Shown one piece after another: positions 10,842 through 21,231 of a stretch of 64,000 bases of DNA (within the stretch, counting starts at the first letter, position 1; the number at the start of each line of letters is the position of its first letter). The notes beneath the pieces were generated by a model, which was not told where the DNA came from, made no database searches, and worked only from the letters and a program-made list of their open reading frames with translations. Position numbers and translations under genes: made by a program. This DNA comes from Primulina eburnea (Eukaryota > Streptophyta > Magnoliopsida > Lamiales > Gesneriaceae), in the NCBI RefSeq assembly GCF_022965805.1, contig NC_133101.1:11693069-11757068 (forward strand), read 5' to 3'.

Positions 10842-11220
10842 TATTGACCGTTAGGATAGATGAACACTTGTCATTATAATGCTGTGTGGGTAAGCCGGGA
10901 GGTTTGGGAGAACCCGGCAGGTTTGTTTCATAGCTCGGGAAACCTAGAGACCCGGGATGGGGATTTCTAAGACCGAGTAGTCCGAGACCCCGGCATCTTG
11001 TTACAGTCACAAGATTTGATAGCCCGGGATTATATTCTAAGTTCGGGGGGTGCCAGAGCCTGGAATCGTATTTTAATCTGGTATGTCACAAGGGCCGTTT
11101 CAGTTTTAAAAGATCGGGTTATTACGAATAACTGTAAGTCTATTGTTTCGGTCCGCATAAATTCGCACAAGATTTATTTGCAGAAGAGTAATGAAGCAAT
11201 AGAAGTCGATAAAATTTCCA
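10842..11220. other. GC-rich CCCGGG-studded spacer between antisense units 1 and 2
   Basis: No convincing gene. It contains repeated short motifs such as CCGGGAGG, ACCCGGCAGG, GACCCGGGATG and GACCCCGGCATC, like the 11.96-12.43 kb spacer. On the minus strand it would be the 3' flank of the gene at 11221-11652. Confidence 0.5.
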
Positions 11221-11652
11221 TTACATAAAATAGCGGCCAAAAGTTATGGGATCCATTATGTTAGATACAGAATCCTGCCACTCCGTTATCCAATTAGTTA
11301 ATTCGTGAATGCGGAGGTTGACGAAGTATTCATTCTCCATTATATTGTTCAGGGCATGCCACTCTTTCCACAGCATCATATGTAGCAGAACTTCATCATC
11401 AACCAGATCTGTCACCCGGTCTACTACAAATTCTCGGATATACTTCCTTGCTCTTGATCTTTGTGCTCGAGTAGTGGCGAGACGATTGCGGTAGGCATAA
11501 TCCAAGTCATGAACCTTGTCCCGCACGGCCATGACCTTCGCCCATATGCGTTCCTCAATTTTCCTCTTCAGTTCCTCTACATGAGGACGCATCTCCGGAG
11601 TCACCAGAACATGTGTACTGCTGCAGGCACTGGAACCACTTGAACTCGACAT
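11221..11652 (-). CDS. Small antisense gene 2 in the Tat element (unknown function)
   Basis: A 143-residue frame beginning MSSSSGSS and ending FGRYFM. A Met eight codons further out (11676) is open, but it lies only about 12 bp from the TATA box, so the inner ATG at 11652 is preferred. The protein is rich in charged helices (VEELKRKIEERIWAKVMAVR, later YIREFVVDRVTDLVDDEVL) with no signal peptide or membrane segment. Its second half aligns with the gene at 12475-12894: DDEVLLHMMLWKEWHALNNI here against EEDRIYELMLRKERSILNNI there. The two are therefore diverged duplicates kept open on the same strand. I do not recognise the family; a coiled-coil regulatory or nucleic-acid-binding role would be a guess. 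Confidence 0.62.
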   Translation of the reverse strand: MSSSSGSSACSSTHVLVTPEMRPHVEELKRKIEERIWAKVMAVRDKVHDLDYAYRNRLATTRAQRSRARKYIREFVVDRVTDLVDDEVLLHMMLWKEWHALNNIMENEYFVNLRIHELTNWITEWQDSVSNIMDPITFGRYFM

Positions 11653-11687
11653 TTTGGATTGAGGGTCACTTTGCATCTATCCCCTCT

Positions 11688-11695
11688 TATTTATA
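11688..11695 (-). promoter_or_regulatory. TATA box of antisense gene 2
   Basis: TATAAATA on the minus strand (CACCTATAAATAAGAGGGG), about 36 bp upstream of the preferred ATG at 11652. This spacing argues against the outer ATG at 11676. Confidence 0.6.
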
Positions 11696-11919
11696 GGTGA
11701 ACGTCCTTAAAATATGGAGGGAGTCCAAGAGTCTCAGCCAGCCGAATCATCCCCTCTATTATTCAAAGGTAAAAGTTGATCAGAACCGTCGAATCTAGAC
11801 GTGTGTACGATCAGGATGCCCTCCGTAAATTGTGCCGGGCAGGTGGAGGGTCTGTACGGTTACCCAAGCGTCAAATCTGATGTATCTTGGAACACGGAAC
11901 GTTTGCGTTTGACAGGAGT

Positions 11920-12474
11920 TTAATAAAGTGCATATCATCATGACACCACGTCAGCAAACCGAAAGATTTTCATTCCCGGCTTATTCCTTTTCTAGGATTA
12001 CAAGTTCGGGACTCGGGCATGTTGGTTGGCAGCCCGGGAGGTTTTAGACCCCGGCAAGTTATTTTAAGCCCGGGAGACACAACGCCCCGGCATGTTATTT
12101 TTAAGCCCGGCGGATATACTTGAGTCGAACATATTAAGGTATCATAAATAATCATTCTCAAAATGATTAAACGATGGTGACAGTTGAATGGAAGAGATGC
12201 GTATCACTAATGCATTAATTAGTACGGAGCAACGCTTTTTACACCCGAGATGTCGCACCCCCCGGTCTTTTTGACAAGACTTGAAAGGATGATGCCCCGG
12301 TATTCCATCCGAAACCCAGGAAATGCGAAGCTCGGGCATCTTTTTTGTTGGAGATACGAAACCCTTACGTCCCCGGTTGTTACGTATTGTTAGTTAATCT
12401 TGTTAGTTGAGTTATGCAGCTCGGGGAATAGGCATTAAATAAAGTAATACAGAGACAGTAATTCAAATAAGATT
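11920..12474. other. GC-motif spacer between antisense units 2 and 3
   Basis: No gene recognised. Irregularly repeated AGCCCGGGAGGTTTTAGACC-type modules (CCCGGGAG / CCCCGGCA alternating, about 30 bp apart) run from 11997 to 12115, with related motifs to 12430. Confidence 0.5.
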
Positions 12475-12894
12475 TCATTTGAAGGAATTATTGCGCATTA
12501 CAGCAAAATACTCCTCCTCTACACGGGCTTTCCACAGATGCATACAGGTTCTTACTTCTCTGGTAGCCCCCCTTGCGTAGCTCTCGATGTTAGTAATGTT
12601 ATTCAAAATGCTCCTCTCCTTACGAAGCATCAGTTCGTAGATACGATCCTCTTCTAAAGGATCCGATGTCTCAGGAATGTTTAGGTATTCCCGGTATTTC
12701 TCCAACTTCGCCGCCAGCTCGGGAGTGGTAGCTTCGCCCCAGTTGTAGAGCAGTTGTAATCCTTGCAATGCCTCCCAGAAGACAAGGATCTTTTCGAAGA
12801 CCTCATCTTCTATTGCGGCCTTATGTTTTTCCGCAGCCATGTCCATGAATTCCTCGGACATATCTGGAACTCTTGAACTGCTTGCATCGGCCAT
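12475..12894 (-). CDS. Small antisense gene 3 in the Tat element (unknown function, paralogue of gene 2)
   Basis: A 139-residue frame beginning MADASSSRVP and ending MRNNSFK. It is mostly charged and helical with no membrane segment. It has a Ser-rich start followed by acidic helices, as in antisense gene 2, and shares with it a core of form ...D/E-D-x5-M-L-x-K-E-x4-L-N-N-I.... A TATA box lies about 58 bp upstream on the minus strand, and the upstream segment is homologous to those of the other two antisense genes. The 3' LTR lies 0.4 kb behind its promoter. The function is unknown. Open reading over 139 codons together with a promoter and a paralogue makes a real gene more likely than a chance frame. 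Confidence 0.62.
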   Translation of the reverse strand: MADASSSRVPDMSEEFMDMAAEKHKAAIEDEVFEKILVFWEALQGLQLLYNWGEATTPELAAKLEKYREYLNIPETSDPLEEDRIYELMLRKERSILNNITNIESYARGATREVRTCMHLWKARVEEEYFAVMRNNSFK

Positions 12895-12951
12895 TACTTT
12901 TCTTTTTGGATGATAGTTGTTGTTGGAATGATTGCAAGGAAAGCGGATGAT

Positions 12952-12959
12952 TATTTATA
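12952..12959 (-). promoter_or_regulatory. TATA box of antisense gene 3
   Basis: TATAAATA on the minus strand (GCCTCTATAAATAATCATCC), about 58 bp upstream of the ATG at 12894. Confidence 0.6.
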
Positions 12960-13308
12960 GAGGCAAAGGGATAAAAACCACCGTTGATCTATGAATGTGT
13001 AAAGGGTTAGGATGCATATTCGGAAATTGTGCCGGAAGATGAAAAGACGTGCGCAATTATCGAGGTGTCAGACTTATTCATTTCCTGAAATGCGAAGCAT
13101 TTTCAGGCAGGAATTAATGCTGACACCTTTCATCATAATGATCGTGACATCCAGGGAAGCTGGATAACAATTTATTCGGGTCCGGGAGACACACCATTTC
13201 GACGTGACATCTCATAGATAGGACACTTGAAGGCTCCGATGCTATTATTCGCTGCAAATTATTTTAGACTAATCGGGACAGCGAGTGAGACTCTAGCCCG
13301 ACTATTTT

Positions 13309-13317
13309 AGGGATGGG
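13309..13317 (+). other. Polypurine tract of the Tat element
   Basis: AGGGATGGG directly abuts the 3' LTR start TGGTGATACC and would prime plus-strand DNA synthesis. Confidence 0.7.
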
Positions 13318-13949
13318 TGGTGATACCCTTGAAAGGGCCCGGGTCATGGTTGACCCGGGAAGTTTCGTTGCATGGCCCGTATGAAAACCGAGAGGCCGGG
13401 TATTTCCTACATAACCGTCGAGTGAAATGATTAACTAGGGCCCGGGTTCTCATGTCAGAGCCGAGGGCTCAATACCCAAGTAACCTCGTTGGGAGGTCCG
13501 AGAAAGGGACTGGACAGGAAGTCAACATCCTTTCTCCTTGGAACATCCCTTCTCCTTGGAGTGTCCGCGAAGCTATCGGGAAGAAAGGGACTGGACAGGC
13601 AGTCAACGTTCAAGGGTACAAGTGGTAGGTACGCCCACGTATCGAGGTAACTCTAGTTTTCCTTCCTATAAATAGCAGGTATAGTTGTCATTTACGGGGT
13701 CTGAAAAATTCTTCTTTCTCAAGCATTCATACATATTGCTCTAAAGTTTATTCCTTGATAAGCCTGCTGACTTAAGCATCGGAGTGGTCACGCTGGACAC
13801 CCTTCTGCCGCCCATTCACGAGTTCTTTTCTTATTTGCAGGTGTTGAAAGAGCCATTGTCCACACTCAAGTTCCCAAACACTATAAATTATTGATTTGGC
13901 CCGTTGGAGTTTTTGACCCAGCTCATTCTATTTCAGCGAGGCCGCATCA
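13318..13949 (+). repeat. 3' LTR of the Tat element
   Basis: 632 bp, TG...CA, nearly identical to the 5' LTR. The 18 bp length difference is a tandem duplication of an AACATCCCTTCTCCTTGG-type unit near 13526-13560. It is followed by the ATAAT target duplication (13950-13954). Confidence 0.92.
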
Positions 13950-13954
13950 ATAAT

Positions 13955-14548
13955 GATGACAATAATAATTGATTTATCATATAAAGTTTGAATACTCAAA
14001 AATATAGATACCAATGTAGAATTATTCTAGATGTTTCATCATGAGCTCAAGTCCACAAAAACGCAAATTCACAGTGGGTATTTGAAAAAATTATTTCATA
14101 TTTGTCCTTACTTTGCAAAAATAGTGAACCTCGATTTGTATAAAAGTGCAGTAGAAATCATCATAAACCATTTTTTATATGTTTTTTTCCCTCAAGTATA
14201 TATTTTGGATAGGTGCATCACACTAGAAATGTTGAGAATTTTTGAAGACGAGAACACGGGAGATGAAAAGCTAACATTCATGGTTCCAAAAAAATAAATA
14301 TAAGAACAAAGTTGAATATTATCTTTTTTTAAAAAAATTATCTTATTTCGAAATTTCTCCAATAGAAACTTCCTTTTTCGAAGTAAAAAATTCTTATTAT
14401 CATTTTAAACCAAATCCCATTATATTTTTAAAGTTTAAGATAAAATTTTCTGATAATTTTTACCATATATAATTTGTCATCTACAGAATTAATAATCATA
14501 TTTTCCCAAAACTCTCGAAACAAAAGCTAACACTCCCTTTGTATCTTG
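13955..14548. other. AT-rich intergenic region
   Basis: No gene recognised. A chance 88-codon frame (14031-14297) shows no domain and is not supported. Confidence 0.5.
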
Positions 14549-14727
14549 AGTGAGTCTCATGTAAGACCGTCTCACGGATCATAATCTGTGAGACGAGTCA
14601 CCCCTACCCATATTCACAATAAAAAGTAATACTCTCAACATAAAAAGTAATACTTTTTTATGGTTGACCTAAATAAGAGATCCGTCTCACAAATACAACC
14701 CGTAAGACCGTCTCACACAAGTTTTTG
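14549..14727. mobile_element. Short interspersed repeat, MITE-like
   Basis: About 180 bp with GTAAGACCGTCTCAC near both ends (14561 and 14702). Between them are GTGAGACG and ATCCGTCTCAC in inverted and direct arrangement around two copies of ATAAAAAGTAATACT. This layout is characteristic of a family of short non-coding repeats I recall from asterid genomes. No target duplication was resolved, so the ends are approximate. Confidence 0.5.
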
Positions 14728-14975
14728 TCTTGTATCTTTCATTTGAAATCTCATCTTCTGTAAATGTAATATAGCTAGTAAGCTTAATTAATTGTTAAGA
14801 CGTCGAATCTATTTGCGACGGTTGTAACCGTGATTATACATCGAGTAATTAATATAAATTAATTGGTGATCATATTTGAATTCGTACATACTTTGCTTAA
14901 TAATATTGCTTTCTAATTAATTAGGAAGATGCAAACAAAAATTACATCCGAAAGAAGACTACAATATGACTACTT

Positions 14976-14978
<3 letters not shown>

Positions 14979-15050
<72 letters not shown>
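14979..15050. repeat. (AT)n microsatellite
   Basis: 36 uninterrupted AT units. Confidence 0.97.
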
Positions 15051-15056
<6 letters not shown>

Positions 15057-15280
15057 GTTTTAAAAAAATGTGTTTCTGAAGTCATCAGTAGGCTCCTCTT
15101 ATAAATAGCTGATTATTCTTGAAATGCACTTCCATCTTCCGAAAATATTACGGAATCCTGTCCATTAAACAAGAAATAAATGTTATTAATTAGAAGCCAA
15201 TATTAATCATACATATATACTCTTTAGCTTAATAAATTTGTTTAAATGATTGGATCAAAGCTTTTAAAAATATCAAAATA

Positions 15281-15312
15281 TGTGTGTGTGTGTGTGCGTG
15301 TGTGTGTGTGTA
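15281..15312. repeat. (TG)n microsatellite with one interruption
   Basis: Sixteen dinucleotides of TG with a single CG change, about 230 bp 3' of the RADIALIS-like gene (in the gene's orientation). Confidence 0.9.
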
Positions 15313-15541
15313 TAATAAAGAGTGGGATATTTTGATAATAGTGACATGATTGGCCTTGCATGCATGAGTGAACAAACAAGAAACCAAAAGCTCCAAAAGA
15401 AAGAAAAAAACGATGGACCAGAAAATAAAGTCAATAAGTAAAGAATATCCACTAGATTTTGTTGTAGTGATCAAAACAAAAAAGAGTATCCTTCACAAAA
15501 TAAACCTAAATAAATAATAATATACGAACCCTTTTAATTTT

Positions 15542-15769
15542 TCATCTGTAGGTGGGAAACGGCACGTAGCCGGACTCGATTCGCCGGAGATCCTCCATCA
15601 GAATCTCGAAATGCCTTTTCACCTCCTCGGCGGACTTGCCGCCGCCCATGGCCCGGGCTATGTTATGCCAGCGGTCGGGGGTGTCCTTGTCGAAGCGAGC
15701 CAATGCCTTCTCGAACAGTTTGTTTTCTTGGGGCGTCCACCCGGTTGAACTCAGTGAACTTGAGGCCAT
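15542..15769 (-). CDS. RL: RADIALIS-like SANT/MYB protein
   Basis: A 75-residue protein with one SANT/MYB-related domain spanning about residues 8-62. It has tryptophans at 11 ([16 protein letters not shown]) and 34 ([12 protein letters not shown]) and the family's conserved ends [11 protein letters not shown] and [17 protein letters not shown]-like proteins are small nuclear factors. They lack a second activation region and antagonise DIVARICATA-type MYBs, in flower asymmetry and other growth contexts, by competing for partner proteins. The open frame extends further upstream, but the start at 15769 gives the canonical MASSS N-terminus. A TATA box lies about 82 bp upstream, so the longer 139-codon frame is not used. 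It is slightly shorter than most family members because it stops right after PFPTYR, where relatives often have a short tail or an intron. No GT donor lies at that point, so it is read as a single exon. Confidence 0.9.
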   Translation of the reverse strand: MASSSLSSTGWTPQENKLFEKALARFDKDTPDRWHNIARAMGGGKSAEEVKRHFEILMEDLRRIESGYVPFPTYR

Positions 15770-15850
15770 GATATCCAGGAAAATGAAACTGATCGATATG
15801 TGTTTTGAGTTGAGATGATTGTAGAAAATTTTGCATGGGTTGCCGCCTCT

Positions 15851-15856
15851 TATATA
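15851..15856 (-). promoter_or_regulatory. TATA box of the RADIALIS-like gene
   Basis: TATATA on the minus strand (GCAGTATATAAGAGGCGG), about 82 bp upstream of the ATG. Confidence 0.65.
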
Positions 15857-15860
15857 CTGC

Positions 15861-15890
15861 GGGTGGGGGGGTGGGGTGTCGGGGTGGGGG
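15861..15890 (+). promoter_or_regulatory. G-run tract in the RADIALIS-like promoter
   Basis: Six or more runs of three to seven Gs separated by one to four bases lie on the plus strand directly upstream of the gene's TATA box. The pattern fits an intramolecular G-quadruplex on the non-template side. Function is not shown. Confidence 0.6.
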
Positions 15891-15969
15891 AATCTCAATA
15901 TTTGGCTAAAGTTGGAATGAGTGACTCGTCTGCACCACAACCACAAGGTGAATGGGGACAAAGAGTTAT

Positions 15970-16633
15970 AGCTAGCTAATTAATTAACTTAGTTGAACGA
16001 GTGATTTTGCTACATTTTGAAGAGAACTTATATTTTATTTTCGAAATTTGGATATAAATTTTGGGATTATATTAATATTTGTGAAGGAAAAATGGTAAAT
16101 TTGGTTTGTTTTTCATGTTTATTATTTTGCGATTTTGATTATGATCGAATTTTAGTTTTAGTTCATCATCTTTTTTTTGATAAATTTATTATTTAATTAG
16201 ACTTTCTTTTTTGTTTTTAGGTAGATTTTAATGTGTGTAATATATGTTTTATTCATGTTACATGAGCTACATAGGGACATCATTGTCAAATAAATAATAT
16301 TTCATGGATTTAGTGGTTTTATAAATAAAGGACAAAAAAAATCCCAACTTACTGGATTAAAATAAAATTTAAATAAATTACAAAACTAAAATCCAAAACA
16401 GAATAGACTTACGGAAATAAAATCACAATTTCCTTCTTTTCCCAATTGTAGTCTTTTTTTTTTATGTGATGCTGAAGCGTTTAGTGTCACTTAAACATTT
16501 TAATATAAAAATTACTAAAATGACTAAATGACAAAAAAATTGAAAAAAACTCAATATAATAACACAACGAAGCAAAATCGTAAAGAACTAATTATAGATG
16601 ATAGAAAAAAAATTTCTTGTTCAAAATAAGAAA
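15970..16633. other. AT-rich intergenic region
   Basis: No coding or RNA gene signal seen between the RADIALIS-like promoter and the Copia element. Confidence 0.5.
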
Positions 16634-16812
16634 TGAAAATATTGAAAATTAGTGTGTGATGATATGTAATAATGTAATTATTTTTGGATTATTTTGAAAT
16701 ATATTCTATAAATAGATCTATCAATTTGTGAATAAGAGATACAATTGAGTTGAGAAAATTTATATTTTGTGAGTTTGAGATTTTATTTTACCATAAATGT
16801 TTATTTTTAACA
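16634..16812 (+). repeat. 5' LTR of the decayed Copia
   Basis: About 179 bp with a TATA segment TTCTATAAATAGATC near 16709. The extreme 5' end is eroded (TGAAAAT against TGTTGAAAAT in the 3' LTR). It is followed by CGTTATCAGCAC, a PBS form seen in some plant Copia elements and not the common initiator-Met type. Confidence 0.8.
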
Positions 16813-16974
16813 CGTTATCAGCACAAAACTCTAAGGTTCCCCATATTTTCCAAGCTCCAAACCACAATAAAAAGGCAACAATATTCAAAAGTAAAAATAT
16901 TTATTTTACTATAATTTTATTGTATTGTTGTTTATTTATTTTTATTGTGTATATATTTAATATATAATATAATA

Positions 16975-17197
16975 TTATTATATAAAAGGAGTATATGAAA
17001 CCTCATTATAATAACGTGGTATTATTATATTATTACATTTTTTATATATTTTTATTGTGCTACTGTTTATTTATTTTTATTGCATATATATAAATTATAT
17101 AATGTTATGTTATTATATAAAAGAAATTTATGATATCTCATTATAATAACGTGATATGATTATTTCAATGTTTATATATTTTTATTGTGTTATATAA

Positions 17198-17240
<43 letters not shown>

Positions 17241-17290
17241 TGTCACATTATTATATAAAGGAGTCTTAGACACCTCAATATAATAATGTG
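16975..17290. repeat. AT-rich direct repeats in the Copia leader
   Basis: Three copies, about 140 bp apart (near 16977, 17114 and 17254), of a module built on TTATATAAA(A/G)GAG...CCTCA(T/A)TATAATAACGTG. An (AT)n tract is embedded near 17200-17235. It lies between the PBS and gag. Confidence 0.7.
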
Positions 17291-17697
17291 ATATGATATA
17301 CATAATTATTTAAACATGATTAACATTATACACATCATATTATCGCCATCATATACATACATTTTTTTTGTATTTGTATAAACGACCATAAACGGTTAGT
17401 TTTTTCCATATAAATATGATTTCACAAACATATTCAATCATTCCAAACTTATTATTCATCCCTAAAAAAATTTCTTCATCAATTTTTCGAAAAAGAAGAA
17501 GATGGTTCTTTCAAGGTTATTTTGTATAATTATTTTGGTTATTATACTCACTAGTCTTGTACTTATCGGAGAATATCTATCTTACATTTTTTATTTATTT
17601 TTAGGTATGCTTGTACTTATAATTTATTTGTTACATTGTATTACCATATTAATAGATTTAGAACTTAACTAATAAAATACATTGTTATTTTTTTAGT

Positions 17698-18654
17698 ATT
17701 ACTATGTCAAAATTGGCAAAACTCGGATTCGTTGCGCTTGACATTATTGGAAAAAATTATATGTCATCGACTCGGTGTAGAAATGCATCTTGAGTCATTG
17801 GGTCTAAATAAGACCATTAAAGAAAAGGTATCTTATCATCACATGAAAAAGCAATAGCTATGATATTTTTGCGTCGATATAAAGATGAAAGATTAAAATG
17901 TGAGTATCTCATTGAAAAAGATCTCATGGCTTTATGGAAATGATTAAATGAAATATTTGAACATATAAGGGAAGTTATACTTCCGACCGCCCGTGATGAA
18001 TAGAATACGTTAATATTCCAAAATTGTAAGAAAGTCGGTGATTACAACTCGACAATGTATCGAATAATCTCGCAATTAAAATTTTGTGAACATGAGGTTA
18101 CGGAATCGGAAATGCTTGAAAAAACATTTTTCAATTTTCACGCATCAAATATAACTCTACAACAATAATATAGATTGCGTGGATTTGAGAGATATTATGA
18201 ACTTATCGCATGTCTTCTTGTGGTGGAAAATAACAACGAGCTGCTAATGAGAAATCATCAGTCACGACTCACTGGATCACCAGCATTTTCAGAAGTAAAT
18301 GTCGTAAGTAATGAATTTAAATGTGAAAACCAAAATCAAAGTCGTAGACTAGGTTTTGGTCGAGATCGAAATCGTGGTCGTGGTCTTGGTCCTGAACGTG
18401 GAAATGGTCGTGGTCTTGGTCACGGTCATGGTCACAGTCATGGTTTTGAAAACAATCGAGATAATTACTTTTATAATTCATCTCAAAAAGGCGTCACGAA
18501 CCACCCACTAAAAAAACATCATGAAAACATGAATATTAATGAAAATACTCAAAACGATTTGAAAGTTCTTATTTTATATGTGATACTCCAGGACATTGGT
18601 CTTGTATTTGTCGAGCCCCTGAGCACCTTTGTAAGCTCTATAAAGAATCAATAA
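17698..18654 (+). pseudogene. gag: gag remnant of the decayed Copia
   Basis: The Copia gag polyprotein can be followed from SKLAKLGFVALDIIGKNY (17707) through LEKTFFNFHASNITLQQ (about 18115) to LLMRNHQSRLTGSPAF (about 18240). A Gly/Arg/His-rich nucleocapsid-like tail follows (RGRGLGHGHGHSHG, about 18380-18450). The longest intact piece is the 159-codon frame 18175-18654. Upstream of it stops and frame changes interrupt the reading. It would package element RNA in virus-like particles but cannot be made intact. Confidence 0.85.
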
Positions 18655-21158
18655 AAGAAAAATAAAATGAGACCAAATTCACTTAACACAATGACCGTTT
18701 GAGTTATTTAAACTCATTTTGATGCTACAGATTTTCTGAATGATTTCTTTGAAAATGATTAATATACTGGTGGAATGAAAATGTAAAATATTTTATTTTT
18801 TATTTACTCATATGATAATGTTTTATTATATATTAGGATATGTTTTATATTTTTCAATAAATTACACATGTATTGTCAAGTAATTTTTTTCATTGCATAT
18901 TTTTTTTTTAAATTCAAATATGAAAAATGCTATGAACGAAGCTAAATAAGAAATTAATCTCATGGAAGTTTGAATGTTTGATAGTGGTCAAACATACACT
19001 ATTCTCTGATATAAAAGATATTTCTTAGAACTAAAACCAACAAAAACAATGGTGAATACAATATCAGGTCCTGTAGACTTGGTTAAAGGTTGTGGTAAAG
19101 TACATTTTTTGTTACCTAATGATACATAATTTCTTATAAATGATACTTTGTGTTAACCACAATCGAAAAGAAATTTGTTTAGTTTTAATGACATATATTA
19201 TCTCGGGTATGATAGTCAGACAATAAATGAAGGAAATGAGAAATATATGTGTCTTACAACATATAAATCAGGAAAGAAATATGTAGTTGAAAAACTATCA
19301 GTGTTCCCTACTGGATTGCATTATACACATATAAGTCCAATTGAATCAAACATGATAGTTGATAATTCTTCAATATTAATTAATTGACATGATCGATTAG
19401 GACATCCTAGTTCAATAATGATGCGGTTAATTATAGAAAATATACATGGTCATCCGTTAAAAGACCAGAAGATCTTTCAAAATAATAATTTTCCATGTAA
19501 AGCATGTTTTCTTGGAAAACTTATTATAAGATCATCACCGACTAAAATCTAAACTGAATCACTCATGTTTCTTGAACGTATTTAGAGTGATATTTGTCGG
19601 CCAATTCATCCACCAAGTGGATCATTTAGATATTTTATGACATTGATCGATGTCTCCAGCAGATGGTCACATGTATGTTTATTATCAAATCGAAATGTGG
19701 CATTTGCAAGATTACTTGCTCAAATAATAAAATTGCGGAATCAATTTCTCAATTATACAATCAAGAAAATTAGACTTGATAATGCTGGTGAATTTACTTC
19801 CCTTTCAATGATTATTGTATGTCAATGAGAATCACTGTTGAGCATCATATTGTTCATATACATATACAAAATGGATTAGCTGAATCATTGATTAAACGTC
19901 TACGACTAATTGTTAGAACAATGATTATTAAAACAAAACTCTCAATTTTTATATGGAACATGAAATTTTACATGTTGTTGTATTAATTTGCATCAGACCA
20001 AGTGCATATCATAAATACTCCACATTGCATCTTGCATTCGGTAAAGAACTAGATGTTTCTAATATGAGAAAATTTGGATGTATGGTATATGTGTTTATTG
20101 CATCGCCTCAACGAACAAAAATGAGACCTCAAATAAATATCAGAATTTACACCGGTTATGATAGCCCATCAATCATTCGATATCTTGAGCCACATACTAG
20201 CTAGCAACGTGTTTACAACACAATTTGATGATTGCTATTTTAATGAGGAAAGCTTCTCAATGTTAGGGAGAGAAAAGAAACATATCAAAAACGAAATTGC
20301 ATGGTACGTATCATCATTGTTACATCTAGAACCAAGAATTAAATAATGTGAAAAAGATGTACAGCAAATTATGCACTTGCAGAGAATAACAAATTAAATA
20401 CTAGATGCATTTACAAACACAAAAGAGGTAACTAACTCATATATACATGTTGTGAATGTCCCTGCTCGAATTGAAATTTCAAAGAAAAAAATTGAAGACA
20501 CTCATGATGTCACAAAACGATTGAAGCGTGGAAGGCCAATCGGTTCCAAGGATAAAAATCATCGAAAAAGAAAATGTATAGAGAAACACGATGATCATAG
20601 AATAGAGAATGATAGTCCGACATAAACACATGATGGAGAAAATGTTCTGTTAGGACCACAAACTGACGAAAATCGTGAAATCTCTATCAATTATATTAAT
20701 ACTGGGAAAATATGAAACATAAAATATATAAAAAATTTGATGAGATATTTTTTTACAATGTAGCATTTGACATGATAAATGAATGAAGATCATTAACCAA
20801 AATCTTTTGGTGAATGTAAAAATCAACAGGGCTATATAAAGTGGAAAGACGTGTTGAATTAAATTCGCTAAATAAACATAACGTTTTTGGACATATAGTC
20901 CTTACACCTAAAGGTGTAAAACCTGTTGGGTACAAATAGGTTTTTATTCGAAAGTGAAATAAGAAAAATGAAATAGTAAGATATAAAGCTCGACTTGTTG
21001 CACAAGGTTTTTTTCTCAAAGGCCTGTAATTGATTTTGAAGAAATGTATTCTCCCGTTATGGATGCAATTACGTTACGGTATTTGTTTAGTTTGAAAGTA
21101 TCTGAAAATTTAGAAATTCATCTTATGGATGTTGTTTTAGATTACTTATACAGATCAC

Positions 21159-21161
<3 letters not shown>

Positions 21162-21231
<70 letters not shown>

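Larger units (their letters stand above)
1361..13949 (+). mobile_element. Tat-lineage Ty3/gypsy LTR retrotransposon with antisense gene cassette
   Basis: A 12.6 kb element bounded by LTRs that start TGGTGATACCCTTGAAAGGG and end GCCGCATCA. A 5 bp direct repeat ATAAT lies at 1356-1360 and 13950-13954. The order is 5' LTR, PBS, gag-PR-RT-RH-second RH-INT, a tandem repeat array, three minus-strand transcription units, PPT, 3' LTR. The second RNase H between the pol RNase H and integrase, the long 3' region with tandem repeats and the antisense ORFs are all hallmarks of the plant Tat lineage (Ogre/Retand/Tat relatives). By eye the LTRs differ at only a handful of positions plus one 18 bp tandem duplication near 13526-13560 in the 3' copy, so the insertion is fairly young. 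Two in-frame TGA codons suggest it cannot make a full polyprotein unless they are read through. Confidence 0.93.

Noticed and set aside
14031..14297. 88-codon frame in the intergenic region
   Set aside because: AT-rich composition, no domain, no promoter or splice context.
15770..15961. N-terminal extension of the RADIALIS-like frame
   Set aside because: It crosses the TATA box and the G-rich promoter tract; family members begin at the MASSS-type start.
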